Shown piece after piece: positions 23,855-35,678 of a stretch of 64,000 nt of DNA. Position numbers and translations under genes: made by a program. Source of the DNA: Epiperipatus broadwayi (Eukaryota; Onychophora; Udeonychophora; Euonychophora; Peripatidae). The stretch spans positions 1-64,000 of the forward strand of contig JAQFVV010012987.1 in assembly GCA_028023455.1 (NCBI GenBank), read 5' to 3'. The notes beneath the pieces were generated by a model. The model worked only from the letters and a program-made list of their open reading frames with translations. It made no database searches and was not told where the DNA came from. The stretch's first letter is position 1. Each line of letters opens with the position of its first letter.

Positions 23855-24420
23855 GATGTGATAATATGTTGGATTATATCCATCATCTATCATTAAATGT
23901 TAAATGTCTAGACAAATTTTAAACTTTATTTAAACTTTTAAAATACAAACAACTGTTAGTAATAATACATAAATAGGCAACTATAAATTTATTAAATGCA
24001 CATTGATTACATAAGTAACATTTATCAAGGCTGTAACCTTGAGAATATGCATATAAAATGCGATAGTAGGGACCTCTTTTCTTCCATAGCATAAGTTTGT
24101 GGTTAAACACCTAAAGAGGTCCCTACTATCACATTTTATACACATATTCTTGAGGTTACAGCCTCGGTAAATGTTATAAATAGGCAACATAGATTAGTAA
24201 TTACACCATTATCCAGTTGTAGTCATATTTTTTATAAGGCCTAAACTTCAACATAGCATTAGGTATATACTAAGAACTTAGTATTTGCCTGAATCTGCTT
24301 TGTGTGTTATTACTAACAGTTGTTTGTACTTGAAAAGTTTAAATAAAGTTTAAAATTTTCTAGACATCCAACATTTAATAATGAATGATTGAAATTGTCC
24401 AACATATTATCACATCTAAT
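23855..24420. repeat. 560-bp imperfect palindrome
   Basis: Outer arms share GATGTGATAATATGTTGGA and its complement; inner arms share GATAGTAGGGACCTCTTT and its complement (left end 24079, right start 24113). The right arm has ~110 bp of extra sequence between the inner and outer blocks. A single-arm relative lies at 39753-39853. Small open frames inside are not genes. Confidence 0.88.
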
Positions 24421-24689
24421 ATAACCTTCAGGCAAATTCTACTGATCATTCACTTCCAGAGTATCAAAACATAGTCTAAAATCCAACTCAACTCTAATTT
24501 CATGTCCTTCAGTAGAAAGATCAACTGTCATTGCTTATTATTGAGTACTATTTTCACTAACATTTATTCAGCTTATCTCAAAGTCAGTCTTAAAATATGT
24601 TTTAATTAATCATGGCTTAAAACAGAATTCGTGATAAATTAAAATCTTACACATTTACTAAATTTATATAAACATATTGGATTAATTAT

Positions 24690-24782
24690 AGCATATGGTC
24701 TGATGCAATGATGGAATAGCAGGCTCTGGAGGACCCAGCACTGTCACCTCCAGTTATTTAATTTTTTATGAACTAATAAACA
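24690..24782 (+). repeat. SINE copy, TTATGAACT tail family
   Basis: Ends with TTTTTTATGAACTAATAAAC as in the copy at 21015-21128. The tRNA-like head is poorly kept. The hammerhead palindrome inserted just downstream. Confidence 0.4.
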
Positions 24783-24794
24783 ATTTGATTACTT
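24783..24794. repeat. Target-site duplication (left), 12 bp
   Basis: ATTTGATTACTT is repeated at 25195-25206 on the other side of the hammerhead palindrome. Confidence 0.85.
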
Positions 24795-25194
24795 TACATG
24801 ATAACCATTTCTTATGCTTGATCATAACTGTTGTTCGCACAGGCAAAACTCTCCATATAGCAGTGCCACTCAGTGCAAGCCAGAGTAATCAATGGATGCC
24901 AGAAGGCTTGTACATAAAATCCCTATCTAATGCCCACTCATCCAATATTCCCAGACTAGTTTCTAGCTTGTGGCTTTCATCTGTGAGAAAGTCTTGTATC
25001 TAAGATCTAGGTGCAGTGCTCTCAGATCCAAGGCTACTCACTGACAAAAGCCACAAGCTAGAAACTAGTCTGGGGATATTAGATGAATATGCACTAGATA
25101 GGATTATTATGCACAAGCCTTCTGGCATCCATTGATTACTCTAGCTTGCACTGAGTGGCACTACTGTATGGAGAGTTTTCCCTGTTTTAATAAC
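24795..25194. mobile_element. Hammerhead-family palindromic retroelement (copy A)
   Basis: A 400-bp non-coding insertion bounded by a 12-bp duplication. The left arm carries the family on the minus strand and the right arm on the plus strand, so two units meet 5' to 5' at about 25005-25020. Each arm holds the hammerhead region followed by a conserved body (blocks GCACAAGCCTTCTGGCATCC and TGATTACTCTAGCTTGC) and an end block near CATAAGAAATGG, which is present only on the left side here. In the right arm the cores read CUGACAA and GAAAC with GUC before 25071. In the left arm they read CAGAUGA and GAAAC. Each arm therefore has a damaged first core and is probably inactive. No ORF is present. Confidence 0.85.
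25029..25083 (+). ncRNA. Hammerhead-like ribozyme, copy A right arm (core mutated)
   Basis: Aligned to the copy B ribozyme: CCAAGGCUACUCA (stem I), CUGACAA in place of CUGAUGA, stem II AGC/GCU with loop CACAA, GAAAC, minimal stem III (AC-UA-GU), site C at 25070, then UGGGGAUAUU (stem I return). The changed core predicts loss of activity. Confidence 0.65.
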
Positions 25195-25206
25195 ATTTGA
25201 TTACTT
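25195..25206. repeat. Target-site duplication (right), 12 bp
   Basis: Exact copy of 24783-24794. Confidence 0.85.
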
Positions 25207-25290
25207 GTCCTGCATAGTAAATGACAAACTTCAGATCTTGGAATCACACTACTCTGGCATTTTTGATGTTGATAATTTCTTATGAACTGA
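25207..25290 (+). repeat. SINE copy, TTATGAACT tail family
   Basis: Contains GATAATTTCTTATGAACTGA, as in the copies at 21.1 and 24.8 kb. Confidence 0.4.
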
Positions 25291-28090
25291 ATAAAATAAT
25301 TGATTTTTAAAAAATAATAAATATGTTAATATTTTACTGGTCTAGAAATGACATAATAATATCAAGTCTAATAAATGATTATAAATAAATATTAACATGT
25401 TTATCTAAAACTGATAGGGTCACAAATGTGAGTGCAGGAATTTTGACACTTATACATCAAATTGTAATATTTAATATTGATCATATGTAATCATAATTCA
25501 ATACTCATTTTTTAAAAAAAATACTTGAATTACTTTCCAGATAGATCAAATACATTTGATGCAAAATATTAGTCAAACATGTTTTTATAGTCCTTTGTCA
25601 TTAATAAATAAGTCTTTTATATACTTTATATGTGTGCTGCATTTTATGAAATGATTTCCTGGAAGTCTGTTTTAAATTTACATGAAAAAAATGAAAATGT
25701 AATAATATTAATGGTGATAATATGTTAATTTCAACTGATCAAATATTAAAAAAATATAAGATAAAGAAATTCAAAAATATAACAACGTAATGTAAGGTGT
25801 GGGTCTTATATCCCTTCAGAATCATTTACATGTCCTCTTTGGCCTAATTGAAACCCAAGACCCCCTATAAAAACATTATCTACTAAACAGTCCATCAATA
25901 AATATAAAACACTATAATAGAAAAACCATTAGTTGGTATATGTTTTTAATTCCCAACTTAATTATACAATATATTTGAATTAAAATATAAGATGCACACA
26001 TAGCAACTAACCTTTATTAAAGTTATCTTGTTAATTGTGATGTAAATCCGATACACTTCAACAGTATGAGAGAAATATGATTGGATAGAGTAAACGCAAG
26101 CAAGAAATAAAATTATTTTAAACGAAAGAAATAATAAATAACAAAATTATTGTTGTTAACATATTACCTATAAATAATAATCATTAGTAATAACATAAAC
26201 AATGGACCTAAATTAAAATCATGAACTTAATATTCAAAGTCATCTAGAATTACTTTTAATAAAACATCCTTGTTTTAATAATATAAAAATATAAAAACCA
26301 ATGAGCTTCTCTGAATTCAGATAAAAATTTCTCATTGGCTGAACAACCTGCATAAATTTAAGCAGAGAATTTGAACTTGCAATTCAAATAGAAATACCAT
26401 TTGCCATTGATGTGAAATAGTAATATATTTGAATATTCAAAACAATAAAAAAAGCACATAGAGTTAAAATTATTTAACTGAGGAATTTGAAACTGAAATC
26501 TTTAAAATAAAATTCAAATTATTTGAATTTCTAAAGTGTTTCTAATTTTTAAAGCATGGATCAAACTAACTTTGATTAAGGAAATCTAATAATAAAAATA
26601 TTGCCATTATTTGATCAAAGAGATTATAATAAAATTATATAAATAAAGATACAGACAATCATGCATTGCTAATCACAATAGTGATATCGGGGAAAAAGGC
26701 ATCACTCATGTAGCAATAATTGTCAAAACTAGGATGAAATTGGCCTAGCATTTAACATCTGTGCTATGAAACATCAAGTTTGCCATTAACTTGAACAACT
26801 GTAAACTCCAAAGCATAAGTTCCAAGGATGGAAAGTACAAGTGACTTAATGGATGTTCTAGAATATTCCCATTTTACCATCTATACTCAAAATGGATTAT
26901 TGAGGATTATCAAAGTGATTCACTAGGACTTTTTTCATTTTGAAACCTAAAACTACATTTAGGTTGACATCATGAATTTTATTTAGTTATATATTTTATT
27001 TCAATATTTATGATCATATCTTTCCTTTAATATGGATATAAAAAAGGGAGAAATAAGTTTTAATATGTAACATAATGGATAAATATAATTGCCATTATTG
27101 TAAGTAAAATAAAATATAGGTTACAACAAGAACTTACTTGTTTAAGAATCCAATCGTCATCAAGGGGAAAATAAAATTTTACATAATATATATTTAATCC
27201 CAACATTTATACATTTACAACATTATTGTTTGTTTATACTAATATTTTAATTAAATGTTTTCAGTATACTTGACTATTTATTTCTATTATAAATGGTCTT
27301 TCCTCTTTTTATTATAATTACATTATATAACAGAGGAATCCCATATCATCAATATGACTGACATGAATTTAACCTATAAAGTTAATGAAAATAAAACAAA
27401 TTATAATTCCAATATAATGATGTAGCAAGCAAGAATGATTTAGACAATCATAAGTATAACATAAATTTCATTCATGCTAATATGGACATCAAATGACTCT
27501 TTTTTGTAGGGGCTATGGGTTTGGAATAATAATTGAAATAAACTATAATCAAAGAGTAACCATAGGTGTTAAATTAAATATTTTACTTGTTGTTATAAAT
27601 TTTGTTATTAAAATGTTACTTATAAATATATTTGTTACATATATATATAAGTGTTTAAATTTAAAACTCTTGGTGTATTTTTCTATATTCAATTTTCAAT
27701 TAATCATATCTTCACACATACTTACATATATTTTTACACCTTTACATCTATTTTCATGTATCCACACCTATCCTTATACGCTTACACATGTTCATACATG
27801 TCTGCATTTTAAATGATATTAATATACACTGAACTAGATGATCATGCAGATTCTTCATGAGTTTAAAACCTGGGAATAATGGAAATGAAAGATGGTAAGG
27901 ATGAGATGAGTGCAGGTATATAGTTTAATATTTATGTGACTATTAATCTTTCATCTCCCAGGTATGAAGTTAAAGGGTATATAGATGCAAGGATCCCAGA
28001 TAGATTCTCTTATTCATTGTGATGACCTAGCTATACCATTATCATACCAAGTAAAATCCCATTCCATTACAATAAATTATTATATTATTA
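25291..28090. other. AT-rich gene-free stretch
   Basis: No gene supported. The 107-codon open frame at 27493-27816 is low-complexity (Ile, Tyr, Leu, His) with no family signature. Confidence 0.5.
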
Positions 28091-28094
28091 AATA

Positions 28095-28335
28095 CAATAA
28101 TCCTGTCCATTAAAGTATGAAGATTGGCTATCTTAATATAAATCTGAGCATTTATTGTATATATGGGTGGAGATGATAATCTGGATCAACTGATGAGTGC
28201 TGGTTTAGCACAAAATATCTATATTGGAGATTATTTATCTTTTAGACATATATGTTGTAAGTGTACCAGTGGTATGAAATAATGTAGAGAGTTGAGGGGG
28301 CGTGTGAAAGTATGAGCTCAAAATATCCTATATAT
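28095..28335 (+). repeat. R1 repeat copy
   Basis: Shares with 50550-50800 the blocks GAAGATTGGCTATCTTAATA, GCTGGTTTAGCA and GGAGATTATTTATCTTTT. The B-box position is mutated (GAGCTCAAAATATCC). Confidence 0.75.
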
Positions 28336-28351
28336 TACTTTGCTTGTACAG

Positions 28352-28402
<51 letters not shown>

Positions 28403-28422
28403 TATATATATATATATATATA
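28352..28422. repeat. (TA)n microsatellite
   Basis: TA run interrupted once by CACA, directly after the R1 copy. Confidence 0.95.
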
Positions 28423-28927
28423 TGCTGTATGTTAGATATTAAATAAATACAATAATGTAACAGTAAACTATAAGATTACAGCATTTAAAATTAATTCATT
28501 TTATAGAAAATAAAATGTTCTTCAAAAAGTTTTAGAATTTTTTCAAATATTCAAAGATCATCACAATAAAAAAGGAGCATTTTTTTTACATTACAAAGTT
28601 ATGAATATTGCTTTAATTAAGAAAATTTTCAATAGAAAGTTTTTATTAAATTTTTATCAATTTACAAAAAAATATGATTTTATAGCAAGAGGTTTACATT
28701 TTTTTAATTATCCAAACTGATAATTTTTGTTATTTTCAAATCGAAAACAATTATCTGAAGGCATTTATTATGAAAATATTTTAGTCATAATTTATCAGCT
28801 AGTTGAATTGTTAAGTATTTTCAAAAAAATTCAAACCTTATTTATACTTTTCCAAATATATTTAACTATTACCATTAGCACCCAGGTTAGTAAAGAACAT
28901 TTTTAAATACTATTTTTTTCTCTTTTC

Positions 28928-28978
28928 TTTAGATTTTGCTGGCCTGACCAGAGACAGTACTACCATGGGGCCTTAACT
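28928..28978 (-). repeat. SINE fragment
   Basis: GCTGGCCTGACCAGAGACAG and CCATGGGG match the 3' body of the better SINE at 39905-40027. Confidence 0.45.
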
Positions 28979-29079
28979 AATGAATTTTTTTAGACACATA
29001 AGCAATTAATTTAATTAAGCTATTTTTATATAAAATGGCATTCTAACCTATTAGCATTGTTTTGCATTTGTCAGAGTAT

Positions 29080-29340
29080 CACAATTTGTCAGAGCATCAT
29101 CTGCTTGGCAAGGTTTGGTGCTGTGGTCAAGTCACAGATTCTGGGTCATACATTCCACATGTCATCTTTTCTGGCATTCAAGCTTGTTATAAACATTTAA
29201 GCAACAAAATCATTTGATTATTTTTTTTTAATTAGACCATTACTGTAACAATGAGTATCCATATACAGAAAAGTTACTGGTCCAACCCCCATGCTAGTTC
29301 AACTCTCATGGTAGAGCTGTCACTGGCAGACTAGAAACAA
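29080..29340. repeat. SINE fragments, mixed orientation
   Basis: TCTGGGTCATACATTCCACA (~29138-29157) resembles the minus-strand SINE at 39957-39976, while CCCATGCTAG and GTCACTGGCAGACTAG (~29277-29335) match the same family in plus orientation. The parts are rearranged and decayed. Confidence 0.35.
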
Positions 29341-29787
29341 CTAAAAAAGAAATAAAAAAAATATTACTTAAAGTATTGTGTTTAGTCATTATTTGGAAAA
29401 CAGGATATTTAAAAAAATCAACAATTCAATTTTATTATAGAAATAGATCAACAAATAATTATATCAAAAGCAAGTGATCATAGTAAAAATGTTATATTAT
29501 TGACAGAAATTAGTATTGTGATAATTAATTTAGTAATGATATAGGATTATGTAGGTTTATTTAAACTTATTTGTATTAATAATTTCACTCTTGTAGTCAA
29601 GTTGCAATTTTTAATATTTATTTAACATATTAGACCATAAAAGTGTATTTCCACATTTACTGATTAGAGAAGATTGCCCTGACAACATATTAAGGTTGTT
29701 TATTGTTAATGATATTGATACTGTTTAAGTAACAAAACAAGACACAAATTGTGTAACTTCCTTTTAAGTTTGTATTAAAATGTTCAC

Positions 29788-30150
29788 TAGAGAGAGCTTA
29801 TCAATAGCCCCAATCCAGCTTTAATTTATAAGATCCAAAAGAAAAAAAATTCAAAATCTTTATCGGAATCTCCTCATTTCCAGACCAATTAGTTTCAAAC
29901 TTATGGCTCATCTCAGTGAAGTTCTAGGACTCCAGGCACTCAGTGAGAAGCTAGGATTCCAGACACTCAGTGATGAGATATGATTTCATACACTCAGTGG
30001 GAACTAGGACTCCAGACACTCAGTGAGGTGAGCCATTAGTTGAAACCAATTGTTCTGGGGATGACAACATTCTGATAGACATTTTTAATTCTTTCTTTTT
30101 CAGCACTTATAAATTAAAGCTTGATTGGGACTATTGGTAAGCTCCCTCAT
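29788..30150. repeat. Foldback with ~130-bp arms and minisatellite loop
   Basis: The left arm from GAGAGCTTATCAATAGC pairs with the right arm ending GGTAAGCTCCCTC. Inner arm parts share CAATTAGTTTCAAAC and its complement. Identity is moderate, with many mismatches, so the palindrome is old. The loop holds a short tandem repeat. Confidence 0.85.
29921..30030. repeat. Minisatellite, ~4 copies of a ~23-31 bp unit
   Basis: Repeated unit with CTAGGACTCCAGACACTCAG, four times with substitutions and unit length changes. It occupies the loop of the foldback at 29788-30150. Confidence 0.85.
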
Positions 30151-32040
30151 ATATATAATGTGAAGTAATTAAATAAGAGCAATTCTCTGAATTATTTTCA
30201 TGATGCACATTGAAAATTAACTTTCAATTAAAATAAGATGTAGCTTAGCCACAAGTTATAGCAACTTGATATCTGATGAAAACTTTTTAGTGGACAAATA
30301 TAATTCTTAATCAACAAGTGATAGTTATTTTTTTATGTAAATCACAAAATTGATTAAAAGTTGAACTGTAGAATATCTCAACAGCAAGTAGGGGGGTGTA
30401 TGATTACATATCTGCATTGAAGTTACTAAAATTTGTAAACTGTTCTTATATTATAATTATTATGTTGCTAGAAGTAAAACTGGCATCAAACAAATTATAT
30501 AAATCTTTTAACAAATAGAAACAAATAGCATTGTGAATGTTTTAGCTTATCTTAAAGGCATTGGTTATTAGTGTCTGGAGAAAATAACTTCTCAAAAGAA
30601 TAAACTATATCCAATAAATAAAAATATATGAAAGTTGCATCTTCTCTAACATAAGACATATTAATTGTTAAAAAAAATTACTTGATGATGTTAATGCCAG
30701 TATATATAAATTTAATTATCCCAAAAATATTTGTATTTGTGTGGTGCTGAGAATACATTTAATCCAGAACAACCGAAGTACTGAGACATGATCATAGCAC
30801 CACAAGATGAACATACAACAAACTAGATTTATCCTGAAAATTATTATTAAAAAAACAGTCCTGTGATGAAACATTTAAAAGAGTGCTCTTTATTTCTATA
30901 GAGAATGGCAAAAAGAAGATCTGTATGTTAAATATCTAAGAGTGAATTTTTGGATAGAGTTTTAAAACAGTGAATTTAATAGATTTATGAGAGATTTGCA
31001 ATAGAGAGACAGTGGAGTACTATGCTGCCCATCAAGCTATGGACTGAAGAAAGAAAGAAAAATATTCTTATATGGAGAAATACTTTATGTGTTATAGTTT
31101 TAAAATCAAAAGATTAGTACTTACTTTTTAAAAAGTAAGACAGATCATCAGAATTAAGGAAGCAGTAAAACAAAAAAGAGCAAAAGATACTAAATAAAGT
31201 GAGTAAAAAGTTGAGAAAAAAATTTCATCATAATAAAAAGTATCAAAATAAAAATAAGAGTCACAATAAGCATAAATAAATTAGCATGAAACAAAAGCTG
31301 TTCACATCAGAAGACAATGTTATTCTTGAACAAAAACTAAGTTGTTTTTTTTCTAGATAAAATGAGTTAAGTTTACATCAGGTGAATTTAGTGATTTATC
31401 ATTATTGAAAGCAAAATAATTAATTTAAAGCTGTAATTAGCATCTATTAGTCAGTTATTTTTTCTTTTTTCTGATAATCCTTATTTTTACTCTACTTAGA
31501 TAATGATTTTGTGAAGCCTCTCTTGAGTTCTTCACTATCGATTAATAGTTTTTTACAGAAAACAAAGTTTTTGCTTATTAACATTTTATTTGAGTCCAAA
31601 TACAGTCTTAGCTAAACATCAAAGTGAAACTGATTTATTAGATTGTGTTTTCATAGAAGAAAATTAGTTCTAAAAGTTAACTTTGGCTTCATGATCTTAT
31701 GGTTAGCCTCCATAATAATATTGTTATCTATATTGTAAATTTACTTATAGAAAACAAGTAGAATGTGTAACAGAAGTTCAGAAACTAGGAAAAGGTAGAT
31801 TATATATATATATTCCAACTTATATATATATATATATATAGATAACTAGGAAAAGGTAGATTATATATATATATTCCAACTTATAGCTGATGCACATTTC
31901 AGTGGTGTATTTAGATGCCATTTACCATATTAGAAATATATATATATATATATTATTCAAAACACTTGTACAATCAACATTTCATCTAATAAATTTAATT
32001 GAATAAAACATGAGATGTTAATCTAAAAAATTAAATCTTG
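30151..32040. other. AT-rich gene-free stretch with small tandem duplication
   Basis: No gene. A ~40-bp segment starting ACTAGGAAAAGGTAG occurs twice (~31786-31825 and 31846-31885), separated by a TA run. Another TA run lies at ~31939-31954. Confidence 0.6.
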
Positions 32041-32044
32041 ATTT

Positions 32045-32182
32045 AGTCTTAAAAAGATAATCAAATGGCTTGAGTTCATAAGAAGTTTGAGTACTGTAAA
32101 AGCCGGTGTTGGAATCAAGACAAGAATCTTATATTTCAAAGAAAGACATTCTAATCACTACACTAAACCACATAGGGTCTTG
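32045..32182 (-). repeat. tRNA-derived SINE, TTATGAACT tail family
   Basis: The minus strand reads GTGGTTTAGTGTAGTGATTA (A-box region), then CTTGATTCCAACACCGG (B-box region), then a body with AACTTCTTATGAACTC. This is the best tRNA head of the family. Confidence 0.6.
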
Positions 32183-33575
32183 ACTTTCACTTATTATAAG
32201 TTAATGAATGTCTATTGTTCTGCAAAAATAGAGAAAAATATGTATTAAATGTTCTTCTACTAAATAGTGTAATCTTTTAATATAGTATTTTTTATTGTTA
32301 ATTGTTGCTGGATTTATATTTGATGTAACGTTCATTATTTTTTTAGAATCAAATTTCAAAGAATTGAATTAATTTACCTTTTAGTGATAGTTCAAAACAT
32401 TATGTATAAGCAGAACAAAGCTCAGTTAATTCTCTGATTTTTTCACATATAATTGCTATTGTTGATAAATTGAAAATTTCTCCACTAATCTCTATCTTGA
32501 ATGTATTATGTAGTTATTTTATTTAACTTTTCTGGTGGTAGTTAGTTCTGTACTGAAACGTTTTAACATTGGAGATTGAATAATGTTGATTACAATATTC
32601 TGAGAGTCACAAAAAGTATGTCTTAGAAAATTGGTATATTGTTGATTTTTTCCTCCTGAAAAAAAAATTGTTTGAGCATTATGTAATTAAAATTAGCATT
32701 GCTGTGTGTTCATTTGTAATTCTACAATTTATTTTTATTTTCTGTGAATTAGTATTCTTGATTTTTTTATTTCTAATAATTTGGCTTAATAATATATAAT
32801 TATTAATTTGTGATGGTCTATTAAAACTTAGAATGAGACTATTTAGAGCCTTTTTGCTTGGTTATAATTTATTCAAAAGTTAGTAAAGTGTATTTGTATA
32901 ATTTATACGTAGATACAGACACATTACAAAAAATATATGCTAAAATGGGTTTTGTAGAAGCATTATCTAATTAAATTCGAAAGTTCTACGGCTTTTAATA
33001 CTCTTAATATAATACATCTAACTTTTATAGCTTAAAGTGAAACAACCATTTAAATATTAAAATAAATTATCATATTAGTAATTATGAGTATTTGTTATGA
33101 TATTTTTATTTGACAGTTTGATTTATTATTGAAGCCAATTTAAAATATTTATAATTTATATTCTAGAATTTTTCTTGAAATAGTTCCAAACTGTTTTCGG
33201 GCTTTCAAAATATGATGACTTATCATACCATATCACTTCCTAACAGCACCCAGTTTGATTAACCTGTCATGGTAGCAAACAAATAATTCAGATGTAGATC
33301 ATTGCTGTCAATAACTTATGTGCCCACTGAGACAGATTAATCATGACGACTAATAATCACTGACATGATGATTTATTGTTTAAAAAAATGTTTAATTATG
33401 TATGTGTAGTGTATAGGATATATTATAATAATTAGACAATATCTGAAAATAAAATAACTATTAAAAAATAAATTCTTAAAATTAAAAGGTCGGAAATGAC
33501 GTTTGATATTTCGCATTATGTATTTAGCCAATAACGGAAGCTGTCTTTTATTATTATTCTTTTTCATATGCCATA
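32183..33575. other. AT-rich gene-free stretch
   Basis: No gene or clear repeat seen. Confidence 0.5.
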
Positions 33576-33577
33576 GC

Positions 33578-33665
33578 ATTGGCCGGGACGCGAACCCACA
33601 ACCGTCTGCAACCAACTATTTGCTTGCAAGGCAGCTGCGGTAACCTCTCGGCTAACAACGCTTGA
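33578..33665 (-). repeat. tRNA-like sequence (SINE head or tRNA pseudogene)
   Basis: An unusually GC-rich patch. The minus strand reads GTTGTTAGCCGAGAGGTTAC, GCTGCCTTGCAAGC and GTGGGTTCGCGTCCCGGCC, matching A-box and B-box positions and a closable T arm (GGG-TTCGCGT-CCC). A run of AATAATAATAAAAG follows, like a SINE tail. The acceptor stem does not pair, so it is not a working tRNA. A 80-codon minus-strand frame across it is accidental. Confidence 0.65.
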
Positions 33666-33797
33666 CTTATTGTTTTTGTTTAATTTAACAGATTTGACAT
33701 TGCAATCTCGCAAATAACTATATGGTTACAAATGCGATATATGATTGGTTTATTATAATATCAAATAATAACTGAAACACAGGCTTGTTATATACCT

Positions 33798-34197
33798 GTG
33801 TCTATATATGTAATATATAGGGTATATGAGCACAGTCTTTCAGACGATCCATCACTCTCCACTCTATCTAATAACACTGATACACTCAAGCACATATATG
33901 CTGAAAAGATAAATAATCACCAATATACATATTTCATGCTAAACCAGCAATCATCAGTTGGTCCAGATTATCATCTCCCACACATATATACAATAAGTGC
34001 TCAGATAAATAATCACCAATATACGTATTTCATGCTAAACCAGCAATCATCAGTTGGTCCAGATTATCATCTCCCACACATATATACAATAAGTGCTCAG
34101 ATCACCAATATACGTATTTCATGATTTCATGCTAAACCAACAATCATCAGTTGGTCCAGATTATCATCTCCCACACATATCTACTATAAGTGCTCAG
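33798..34197 (-). repeat. R1 copy with a threefold tandem core
   Basis: After an R1 end (33798-33908), a 96-bp core is repeated exactly in register at 33909-34004 and 34005-34100, and with changes at 34101-34197. The units share CCAATATACGTATTTCATGC and CATCAGTTGGTCCAGATTAT. The 108-codon open frame over it is an artefact of the tandem unit length being a multiple of three. Confidence 0.92.
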
Positions 34198-34356
34198 ATA
34201 TATTGGTGATTATTTATCTTTTCAGCATATATGTGCTTGAGTGTATCAGTGTCTTAGCACTTATAGTATATATGTGCGGGAGATGATAATCTGGACCAAC
34301 TGATGATTGCTGGTTTAGCATGAAATACGTATATTGGATCGTCTGAAAGTCTGTGC
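34198..34356 (+). repeat. R1 copy, inverted to its neighbour
   Basis: The same R1 core in the opposite orientation directly abuts the tandem array, so this is a head-to-head palindrome junction at about 34197. Confidence 0.9.
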
Positions 34357-34359
34357 TAA

Positions 34360-35664
34360 TATCAAATAATGAAGAACTATGTTTAAATACATTATTATGA
34401 CAGTGTAGTTTGATGCAGGAGTACAATGGTGGACCTAAAAACTAAATATTTCACTACTAAAGTCCAAACTACGACTTTGGATGCTTGAGTATTATGTGAC
34501 CCCTAAATAACTAACCATTATTTTATTTTTATTACTATAGTAGCTTTCAAATTAAATTTAAGTGAAAGTTCATTTAGAAAAGGTTAAACTATTAATTGGA
34601 ATATAAAAGTAAAGAAAAAAGAGGTAAAAATGCATAATGTCAATTCTCAAAATTTTTAATGTTAACAATGTATATTAATTTACATTTTATATACCGACAC
34701 ATTTTCAGATTTATTTCCATATATAATTTAAAGTACATTGCATATACATTTTGATGTTAGGTCATTTAATCAAGGCCTATTAATAAAATGAATCTCTGAC
34801 TCTGCCTTGATTAATGTATAGCAACTTTGGAATAAGTTAATTATAGAAAATAACATTAACATTCTACCAACAGTATTACACTACAATACATTCAGCAATA
34901 CAATAATAGTGTAAAATGAGTTGCTATTATAATTGTGTGGATGATTACAAGGACTGCAAAGCAGTCCATGAAGAATGATTTTTAAATGTATCTATGCTAT
35001 AGAGTGATTTTATCAATTTCTTTTACATAATGTAGTAGTTGTAAGGATGGTGATTGGTAGTAACATCTTTTTAGATTTACTTACATGTAATTCAAAATGT
35101 ATTAATCTACTTATTATTTACACTTAAGTATAAAAATTTGCAATTATATAAATAAAAAAAGCATTCTATAATTAATTAAAAAATTAATAATTTAATTAAT
35201 TTGCAATATTATTTCTTAAGACCAATACCAGCACAAAGTATTCTGATTCAGAAAAAAGTAGAAAAAGTAAGAGTGCTTACATGATAAGTATGACTAAAGG
35301 AAATAATGTTTACCTAGCATGCATTATGTAGATATCAGTTAAGTCTTTGCTACTCTTATATAATTTGTTTATATATTGCTAGTTATATAAAGTAGTAGCA
35401 GCTACACATTTTCTTTAATATTTTGTTAACACTTTGTGGCTTAACATAACCATACTTCATTCCAGTTTTTTTCTATTACATATTTTGGTACCACAAAGCA
35501 TGTTTATACCTTTTTGTTTTTAGTCTTCATTATTCCCATATTTACAGTACATATTTAGGGGAATTCAATATGGAAACCTTGAAATAATAAAAAAAGGAAT
35601 TGTACAAATTATTACATTTTATTGCAATGTTTATTGTTTAACATTAAGTTTATTTTATAGAGTC
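34360..35664. other. AT-rich gene-free stretch
   Basis: No gene or clear repeat. One short inverted match (AATCAAGGC/GCCTTGATT, ~34768-34814) is present. Confidence 0.5.
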
Positions 35665-35678
35665 ATTTCAATGCTTTT
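35665..35678. repeat. Target-site duplication (left), 14 bp
   Basis: ATTTCAATGCTTTT, repeated exactly at 35971-35984. Confidence 0.85.

Noticed and set aside
24785-25003. 72-codon frame over the hammerhead element
   Set aside because: The frame crosses a non-coding palindromic repeat, and equivalent frames in copies B and D are not conserved.
27130-27180. TTGATGACGATTGG...AAAC segment as another hammerhead
   Set aside because: Core 1 is altered, the inner stem pairs poorly and no repeats of it were seen.
33578-33665. Functional tRNA gene
   Set aside because: A and B boxes and a T arm are present but the acceptor stem does not close and a SINE-like tail follows.
33798-34124. 108-codon frame with repeated peptide
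   Set aside because: The repeat unit is 96 bp, a multiple of three, so the frame stays open across the tandem R1 core; the same peptide appears from R1 copies elsewhere.
33909-34197. CRISPR-like tandem array
   Set aside because: Units are directly adjacent without unique spacers and the window is eukaryotic.
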